From NCBI GenBank assembly GCA_029940115.1, contig JAOZRQ010000191.1, positions 1-11,308 of the forward strand: 11,308 nt of DNA, read 5' to 3'. Shown in pieces: positions 7,860 to 11,308 of this stretch (its first letter is position 1; each line of letters begins with the position of its first letter). The notes below the pieces were generated by a model, which was given only the letters and a program-made list of their open reading frames with translations, made no database searches and had not been told where the DNA came from. The DNA is from Desulfobacterales bacterium (GTDB lineage Bacteria > Desulfobacterota > Desulfobacteria > Desulfobacterales > 4be13). Made by a program: the position numbers and the translations under genes.

Positions 7860-8065
7860 GTTGGAGGTGATGCAGAGGTAGGTAGTGATGAATCCCATTC
7901 GGCCGCCCGTCTCCCGGCGCACTGAATCACATTCATCACTACCTGTGCAGGACTCCCAACTTGTTAAGTGGGATAATCAGAACTGTTCAATGACTGGTTG
8001 AGAGGACGAGCCTCTCAACCAGGGAGATGGAACAGACATCCCCTTCGGGGATACTGTTCATCTCC
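7860..8065 (+). ncRNA. Candidate structured RNA: one long and two short strong hairpins
   Basis: Three consecutive stems follow the promoter. The long one (7860-7960) has AGGTAGTGATGAAT (7880-7893) paired with ATTCATCACTACCT (7931-7944), inner ATTC/GAAT and GCCG/CGGC pairs, and outer GTTGGAG (7860-7866) against CTCCCAAC (7953-7960); its left arm carries an extra AGGT as a bulge. The second is CTGGTTGAGAGG (7994-8005) with CCTCTCAACCAG (8011-8022), 12 perfect pairs and a 5-base loop. The third stacks directly on it: GGAGATG (8023-8029) with CATCTCC (8059-8065), AACAG with CTGTT, and ATCCCC-ttc-GGGGAT. No open frame explains this. It could be a regulatory leader for the 8104 ORF, an independent RNA, or a decayed mobile element. 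I recognise no known riboswitch class. Confidence 0.4.
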
Positions 8066-8103
8066 GTGATTGGGCAACTTGAAAACAATATTAAGGAGAA
8101 TCA

Positions 8104-8175
8104 ATGAGTAACGAAGGTGAGCCGAGAGGCATAAAATCACATTTATTGAAGGCACTGTTTTTCTTTCTTGGTTAA
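8104..8175 (+). CDS. Possible 23-residue small protein with strong SD
   Basis: ATG at 8104 follows AAGGAG (8093-8098) by five bases, one of the best ribosome sites in the window, and reads MSNEGEPRGIKSHLLKALFF then FLG and a TAA stop. The N-terminal half is polar and charged; the end is hydrophobic (LLKALFFFLG), too short for a clear membrane span. It lies 38 bases after the last hairpin of the structured segment, so that segment would be its leader. It may be a real micro-peptide, a leader peptide, or the start of a gene broken by a frameshift, since another frame stays open from 8121 to 8276. Confidence 0.35.
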   Translation: MSNEGEPRGIKSHLLKALFFFLG

Positions 8176-8276
8176 GGCTTTTGACTATTGATTCAGAAAT
8201 AGTTCAATCTGAAGGATTTCCCTTTTACTCAAGGGATGCATATTATGAAAAATGTTTTTCAATTTTAACAGAATAG
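8121..8276 (+). pseudogene. AT-rich open segment, possible frameshifted continuation of the small ORF
   Basis: A second frame overlapping the 23-codon ORF stays open for 51 codons before TAG at 8274-8276, ending in residues such as SEGFPFYSRDAYYEKCF. It has no start codon or SD of its own. Joining it to the start at 8104 would need one frameshift near the short A-run around 8133-8136. By hand count only 36 of 120 bases in 8161-8280 are G or C, far below the flanking genes, so the DNA looks foreign or non-coding. I do not recognise the sequence. Chance openness in AT-rich DNA is quite possible. Confidence 0.2.
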
Positions 8277-8336
8277 CGTTTGGAGAATTGGGTCGGACCA
8301 AGCTAACTCTCAGATATTAAAGAGAAATCATGTCAA

Positions 8337-8395
8337 TTTTGGCCCTGAAACGGGCCTATAACCGCTTTTTCGGGGCCAAAAAGAGCGTTATAGGC
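8337..8395. repeat. Two interlocking inverted repeats (possible pseudoknot or palindromic element)
   Basis: TTTTGGCC (8337-8344) is complementary to GGCCAAAA (8374-8381), and GCCTATAAC (8354-8362) is complementary to GTTATAGGC (8387-8395), with an inner CTTTTT/AAAAAG pair that competes with the first stem. The left arm of the second pair lies inside the loop of the first and its right arm lies outside, the topology of an H-type pseudoknot or of two alternative hairpins. It is 88 bases upstream of the mazF start. Confidence 0.55.
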
Positions 8396-8438
8396 AGAAA
8401 AGCATATGGCAAGGACAGCTCCATTTCGTCAACGATGT

Positions 8439-8465
8439 TGCCGGTCGCCTGATTCCGGCAGGCGA
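8439..8465. promoter_or_regulatory. Overlapping inverted repeats just upstream of mazF
   Basis: TCGCCTG (8445-8451) pairs with CAGGCGA (8459-8465), and TGCCGG (8439-8444) pairs with CCGGCA (8455-8460); the two stems overlap and cannot both form. AATTTTG follows. The position, 18 bases before the mazF start, suits either an operator or a terminator of an upstream transcript. No mazE-like antitoxin frame is recognisable upstream, although toxin genes of this kind usually follow one. Confidence 0.35.
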
Positions 8466-8482
8466 ATTTTGTCGGATTCCGA

Positions 8483-8566
8483 ATGGTGACAATCGGACGT
8501 GGTGACATATGGTGGGCAGGTCTGGGAGAGCCGATGGGCTCAGAACCGGCTCATGCTTGCGACTGA
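8483..8566 (+). pseudogene. mazF: MazF/PemK-family endoribonuclease toxin, N-terminal fragment
   Basis: The frame from ATG 8483 encodes MVTIGRGDIWWAGLGEPMGS then EPAHACD before TGA. GDIWWA-LGEPMGSEP is the characteristic beginning of MazF/PemK toxins, which cleave single-stranded RNA. The family continues with a segment like RRPVLVVQDD; here the match stops after EPAH. It resumes at 9051 with QDDPYNRSR. About seven codons, including the conserved Arg that is catalytic in characterised MazF enzymes, are missing and replaced by about 0.5 kb of other DNA. The start has no good SD. The toxin should be inactive. The match rests on recognised family motifs, not on an alignment. Confidence 0.8.
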
Positions 8567-8570
8567 GGTG

Positions 8571-8816
8571 ATGAACAGGCGCATAACACATCTGCTTGAC
8601 GAGGGGCGGCGGCGTCAGTCGCTGAAAGAGATCGAAGCCGTCTTTCGCATCGCCCGGGATTCCATGACGGGAATCCCGCTTTTCGCCGATTGCGGCACGG
8701 ACATATTCAGGGCGGTGCCGGAGGATTCACGTCTCGGAGAGTTGTTTGTGAGGCGAAGATATCCCCAGATGAGAGAGATTCTTGACACGAAACGGAAAAA
8801 ATTTCGGAAGACATGA
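8571..8816 (+). CDS. Hypothetical protein inside split mazF
   Basis: An 81-residue frame starting MNRRITHLLDEGRRRQ and ending in a basic tail (TKRKKFRKT). I chose ATG 8571, preceded by GAGG two bases upstream; ATG 8553 is an alternative adding six residues. The frame is also open back to GTG 8499, but those bases encode the mazF fragment in another frame, so that start is unlikely. The protein is rich in arginine, has no membrane segment, and contains a central stretch SMTGIPLFADCGTDIFRAVP. Its stop overlaps the next start by four bases (ATGA), suggesting a coupled pair. I do not recognise the family. It may be a complete small gene carried on the insert or an internal piece of a longer protein brought in by rearrangement. 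Confidence 0.5.
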   Translation: MNRRITHLLDEGRRRQSLKEIEAVFRIARDSMTGIPLFADCGTDIFRAVPEDSRLGELFVRRRYPQMREILDTKRKKFRKT

Positions 8817-9034
8817 ATATGGACATTCAGAAACTTGACCCTAATAAGCGTACAGAGGAGAAGCAGCTTCGGCGAAATCAGGATGTTATTGATCTGATGA
8901 GCGGGAAGTTCTCACGAGCCGAACTTCAGAAACGAAATTCCATGTTTTCGGGCATTGACTGGTCCGAAGTGGAAATTTCTGAGGCAAACGGTTACAGTTG
9001 GAAGCCGGCATTAGCCGTGAAACACAGGGCATAA
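8813..9034 (+). CDS. Hypothetical protein, translationally coupled second gene in split mazF
   Basis: A 73-residue frame, highly charged in the first half (KLDPNKRTEEKQLRRNQD), then LMSGKFSRAELQKRNSMFSG, IDWSEVEISE and a C-terminus with Trp and Lys. The start ATG overlaps the previous stop as ATGA, typical of two-gene operons, including toxin-antitoxin pairs. I cannot assign a family, and no known antitoxin fold or toxin motif is evident. It ends 16 bases before the C-terminal mazF fragment resumes. Codon use looks ordinary for the flanks. The coupling makes it more credible than an isolated small frame. Confidence 0.5.
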   Translation: MNMDIQKLDPNKRTEEKQLRRNQDVIDLMSGKFSRAELQKRNSMFSGIDWSEVEISEANGYSWKPALAVKHRA

Positions 9035-9050
9035 CCACAGGGGAAACGAG

Positions 9051-9311
9051 GTGCAGGACGACCCGTATAATCGGAGCAGAATGGCGACGGTGATCGTTCT
9101 CAGCATCACTGGCAACACAAGGCTTGCCGACATGCCCGGAAACATCCTGATCAGAAGAGAAGACAGTGGTCTCCCCAAAGAATCGGTGATCAATGTCAGT
9201 CAGATTGCGACGATAGACAGAAGCTGGCTTGAATACAGAGTCGGCTCCCTCTCCGAGACGCTGATGGAAGAGGTTGATTACGGTCTGGGACTCGTGCTCG
9301 GGCTGAACTGA
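9051..9311 (+). pseudogene. mazF: MazF/PemK-family toxin, C-terminal fragment
   Basis: Starting at a GTG, 86 codons encode the remainder of a MazF/PemK toxin: QDDPYNRSRMATVIV, TGNTRLADMPGN (family: TSNLRLA-APGN), SGLPKESVINVSQI, TIDRS and the closing GLGLVLGLN. The N-terminal fragment (24 matching codons) plus this piece plus about seven lost codons gives roughly 117 residues, the usual MazF length. The sequence is otherwise undamaged, with no internal stop, which suggests the disruption is recent. It has no recognisable SD; translation could only come by coupling from the inserted genes. Without the first strands and the conserved Arg it should not be an active nuclease. Confidence 0.82.
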
Positions 9312-9422
9312 CAGGCATTCTGCCAAAGGGCCCGTCTCAAGTGGCGAGGAGAAGTGGGCCGCCGGAGTTGATGGGGTGACGATGGGGAGTACGCCGAAAA
9401 CCTTGATGAGAATCTCTGAATC

Positions 9423-10625
9423 ATGAACTATCAATACAAAGCGATAAACGCCGATGGCGCAACGGTCACCGGGTCAGTGGTTGCGGATAATGTCCGTGCC
9501 GCTGGGCGCATGCTCAGGCATCAGGGACTGAACGTCGTTGATGTGAGTGATGAGGCTGAACGGGCCGCCTCTCCGAACCGGCGGGTGCGACGGCCGGCCC
9601 CCCGGGAAGTGCTCACGTTCATGAAGCAGCTCTGCACCTTGCTCGAATCCGGGGTCTCCTTGGAAGAGACGGTGGAATCCCTTTCGGAATCGGCCGGGCA
9701 TCCCTTCATGGCCCGGTCCTTTGGCGACATCTCGGCCGCGCTCAGGCGGGGGGTCTCCTTTTCGGAGAGCCTGAAGACCTGTGGTCTCCCCCTGCCGGTC
9801 TATTTCCAGCCCCTTGCCCAAGCCGGGGAGTTGACCGGAAAGATGGCCCGGGCCATGCGGGACGGCGTGACCCAGTGGGAATATGACATCCAGACGGCCA
9901 ATGAGCTGCGGAACGCGCTCACCTATCCGGTGATTCTCGTGGTCTCCGGGATCGCCGCGGTGCTGCTGATCTTCGCGCTGGTGGTTCCCCGGTTTGTCAA
10001 GCTGCTCGACAAGGCACAGGGTGAGGTGCCGCTTCTGGCGCGTCTGGTCCTCGGCATGGGAAGCTTTGTGAATGAACATGGCGCGTGGCTGGCCGGCGGC
10101 GCAGTGGCCGCAACCGCGTTTGCCCTGTATGCGGGAGTGCATCCGGAGATGCGCCGACGGGTTAGGGACCTCTTGGCCCAGATGCCGTTGCTGAAGACTT
10201 GGATACTGGAGACCGAAATCGGAAACTGGGCCGCCATGCTCGCCACGCTGCTGGAGAATCGGGTCGGGATACTGAACGCCCTGAAACTGGTTCAGGGGTA
10301 TGTCCGCATATCCTCTCTCCGCGCCCGGCTTTCCCATGTGTCCCAGTCAGTCCGCAACGGCGCCTCCCTTGCCGGGTCATTGCAGGAGATGGCGGCCATC
10401 ACCGCGACCGGATACAACCTGATACGGGTGGGGGAGCGATCCGGCGAACTGCCCCAGATGCTCCGCTCCCTCGCCGCGCTCTACACCGAAAGCGGGCGGA
10501 ACCGGATGAAGCGTTTCCTGATCATATTGGAACCGGTCGCGATTCTGATCATCGGCGCGGTGGTCGGGCTGATCATGGGGGGGATTATTCTGGCGATCAT
10601 GAGTGCGAATGACATCTCTTTGTGA
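9423..10625 (+). CDS. gspF: Type II secretion / type IV pilus inner-membrane platform protein, GspF/PilC family
   Basis: A 400-residue polytopic inner-membrane protein that forms the platform on which the GspE ATPase acts. The N-terminus YQYKAINADGATVTGSVVAD and RMLRHQGLNVVDV is the usual GspF start. Two T2SSF repeats follow: the first opens at FMKQLCTLLESGVSLEETV (66-84), the second at WAAMLATLLENRVGILNAL (269-287) and ends with GERSGELPQML (337-347). Membrane segments are predicted at about 169-190, 220-239 and 370-393, the expected three. The start is bounded by an in-frame TGA at 9417-9419. No good SD is present; a 14-codon frame (9382-9426) ends with TGA overlapping the ATG, so coupling is possible. 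gspE, its expected neighbour, lies 4 kb upstream, so gspF has probably lost its original leader. The protein itself looks complete. Confidence 0.9.
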   Translation: MNYQYKAINADGATVTGSVVADNVRAAGRMLRHQGLNVVDVSDEAERAASPNRRVRRPAPREVLTFMKQLCTLLESGVSLEETVESLSESAGHPFMARSFGDISAALRRGVSFSESLKTCGLPLPVYFQPLAQAGELTGKMARAMRDGVTQWEYDIQTANELRNALTYPVILVVSGIAAVLLIFALVVPRFVKLLDKAQGEVPLLARLVLGMGSFVNEHGAWLAGGAVAATAFALYAGVHPEMRRRVRDLLAQMPLLKTWILETEIGNWAAMLATLLENRVGILNALKLVQGYVRISSLRARLSHVSQSVRNGASLAGSLQEMAAITATGYNLIRVGERSGELPQMLRSLAALYTESGRNRMKRFLIILEPVAILIIGAVVGLIMGGIILAIMSANDISL

Positions 10626-10628
10626 CGG

Positions 10629-10938
10629 AAACGGGCCGACTCCGCAACTGCAAGAAAAAGCCAGGTTTGGTCGAAAAACCCGGCTTTTTCCCGAACGGGC
10701 CGAATCCGCAACTGCAAGAAAAGCCGGGTTTCTTTCCCATGGTCGAGAAACCCGGCTTTTTCCCGAACGGGCCGAATCCGCAACTGCGAGTAAAAGCCGG
10801 GTTTCTTTCCCATGGTCGAAAAACCCGGCTTTTTCCCGAACGGGCCGAATCCGCAACTGCAAGAAAAGCCGGGTTTCTTTCCCATGGTCGAGAAACCCGG
10901 CTTTTTCCCGAACGGGCCGAATCCGCAACTGCAAGTAA
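10629..10938. repeat. Palindromic tandem array, ~72-bp units, after gspF
   Basis: ACGGGCCGA(A/C)TCCGCAACTGC recurs at 10631, 10695, 10767, 10840 and 10912 (periods 64, 72, 73, 72). Between these cores sits a strong hairpin: AAAAGCCGGGTTTCT paired with AGAAACCCGGCTTTT across a 12-base loop that contains CCATGG. The first unit is shorter, with a small loop and one mismatch; the third hairpin has changes in the arm tips. Each right arm ends in TTTTT, so every unit resembles an intrinsic terminator, and the AAAAA on the opposite arm would make it work in both directions. The array fills the whole gap from four bases after the gspF stop to the SD of the second ATPase copy. Open frames across it (KPGFFPNGPNPQLQ-like) exist in several frames and are by-products of the repeat. 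Confidence 0.88.
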
Positions 10939-10953
10939 TAAGGAGGAACGGAG

Positions 10954-11308
10954 ATGAAGAAACTCCCCTATGCGATCGCGAACTTCCTCACCATCCGTGG
11001 GGAGGATTACCTCTATGTTGACCGGACATCCCACATCCGCACACTGGAGAACATGAGCGGGAGAAGCTTCCTGTTCGTCCGGCCCCGGCGGTTCGGCAAG
11101 TCCCTGTGGCTGAACGTGCTGAGCCGCTACTACGACCTCGCCTTGGCCGACAGGTTCGAGACCCTCTTCGGCGATCTTGACATCGGGAGAAACCCCACCC
11201 CGCTCCGCAACCGCTACTTCGTGAGGGGCCAGGCCATTGACACGCTCGACAAACTGCTCACGGCTGTGGCCAAGGCGTCGGGAAGGCTCTTCCTGCTCAT
11301 TGACGAAT
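10954..11308 (+). CDS. AAA-ATPase/PD-(D/E)XK family protein, copy 2 (cut by window end)
   Basis: The first 118 codons of a second copy of the gene at 5485. Apart from the deletion, within the coding part I see only A-to-G in codon 2 (silent) and one C-to-A change giving Lys for Asn146; homology begins at the shared SD AAGGAGG (10940-10946), and upstream sequences are unrelated. Relative to copy 1, 138 bases (46 codons, residues 91-136) are missing between 11220 and 11225, in frame, at a GTGA direct repeat present at both ends in copy 1. Walker A (RPRRFGKSL) and the Walker B stretch up to LLIDE remain. The lost segment (NRYFV joined to RGQAID) would include a core strand and helix between the Walker motifs, so the product may be misfolded or altered. 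The nuclease-like domain cannot be checked because the window ends. Confidence 0.85.
   Translation, partial: MKKLPYAIANFLTIRGEDYLYVDRTSHIRTLENMSGRSFLFVRPRRFGKSLWLNVLSRYYDLALADRFETLFGDLDIGRNPTPLRNRYFVRGQAIDTLDKLLTAVAKASGRLFLLIDE

Noticed and set aside
7731..7925. 64-codon plus-strand frame from 7731
   Set aside because: It begins inside the tandem repeat and runs through the promoter and two hairpin arms, with no SD; these elements explain the sequence better.
7420..7939. Minus-strand repeated-peptide frames across the 129-bp repeat
   Set aside because: Unit lengths of 130 and 128 bases shift the frame between copies, so the same repeat is read in different frames; no SD or family match.
7801..8110. 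Retron (structured msr-msd RNA with reverse transcriptase)
   Set aside because: The hairpins resemble the layout of a retron RNA on the minus strand, but no reverse transcriptase frame or YxDD motif is found on either side.
8337..8400. Integron attC site near the mazF toxin
   Set aside because: The arms end in ...AAC and GTT... as in attC, but the R/L box consensus and the extrahelical-base pattern are not convincing, the palindrome is short, and no integrase or repeated attC is present.
8330..8452. 40-codon frame from ATG 8330 upstream of mazF as an antitoxin
   Set aside because: It reads straight through the interlocked inverted repeats, has only a weak ribosome site and no antitoxin-like features; the open frame is probably incidental.
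8499..8570. GTG start at 8499 for the inserted ORF
   Set aside because: These bases encode the mazF N-terminus in another frame, so the extension is coincidental; ATG 8571 or 8553 is a better start.
10481..11034. Open frames on both strands across the 72-bp array (KPGFFPNGPNPQLQ and GKKPGFSCSCGFGPF types)
   Set aside because: They are products of a repeat lacking stop codons in several frames. Unit lengths of 64, 72, 73 and 72 bases do not preserve one frame, and there is no SD.

Overview
The window looks like the chromosome of a strictly anaerobic Desulfobacterota (former deltaproteobacterial) organism, possibly Desulfobacterales. This is inferred from gene content: a benzoyl-CoA-reductase/2-hydroxyacyl-CoA-dehydratase type Fe-S subunit next to a fused ADP-forming acyl-CoA synthetase, a GspE/GspF secretion pair, and near-identical copies of an AAA-ATPase/PD-(D/E)XK gene. 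No rRNA or tRNA is present to confirm it. All genes I accept are on the + strand.

Left part (1-3544): two metabolic genes, each with a strong Shine-Dalgarno (SD), separated by a palindromic repeat. They fit CoA-thioester catabolism coupled to ADP-dependent thioester energy conservation or acid activation. Middle and right (3724-10625): a secretion ATPase gene (gspE) and its inner-membrane platform gene (gspF). These normally sit next to each other, but here about 4 kb of accessory DNA lies between them.

That accessory block (5413-9422) contains, in order: a short heptamer repeat and a small palindrome; an intact AAA-ATPase/PD-(D/E)XK gene; a large hairpin; three tandem copies of a ~129-bp non-coding repeat; a good sigma70-type promoter overlapped by a perfect inverted repeat; a heavily structured segment with one long and two short strong hairpins; a 23-codon ORF with an excellent SD in an AT-rich island; two interlocking inverted repeats; and a mazF-family toxin gene split in two by about 0.5 kb carrying two overlapping unknown ORFs. 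After gspF comes a 72-bp-period palindromic array, then a second AAA-ATPase copy that runs off the window. Over the visible part the second copy is almost identical to the first except for an in-frame 46-codon deletion.

The points most worth a second look are the promoter/operator-plus-structured-RNA unit at about 7801-8175, the broken mazF with its inserted gene pair, and the duplicated ATPase cassette. No complete new system can be proved from the sequence alone.
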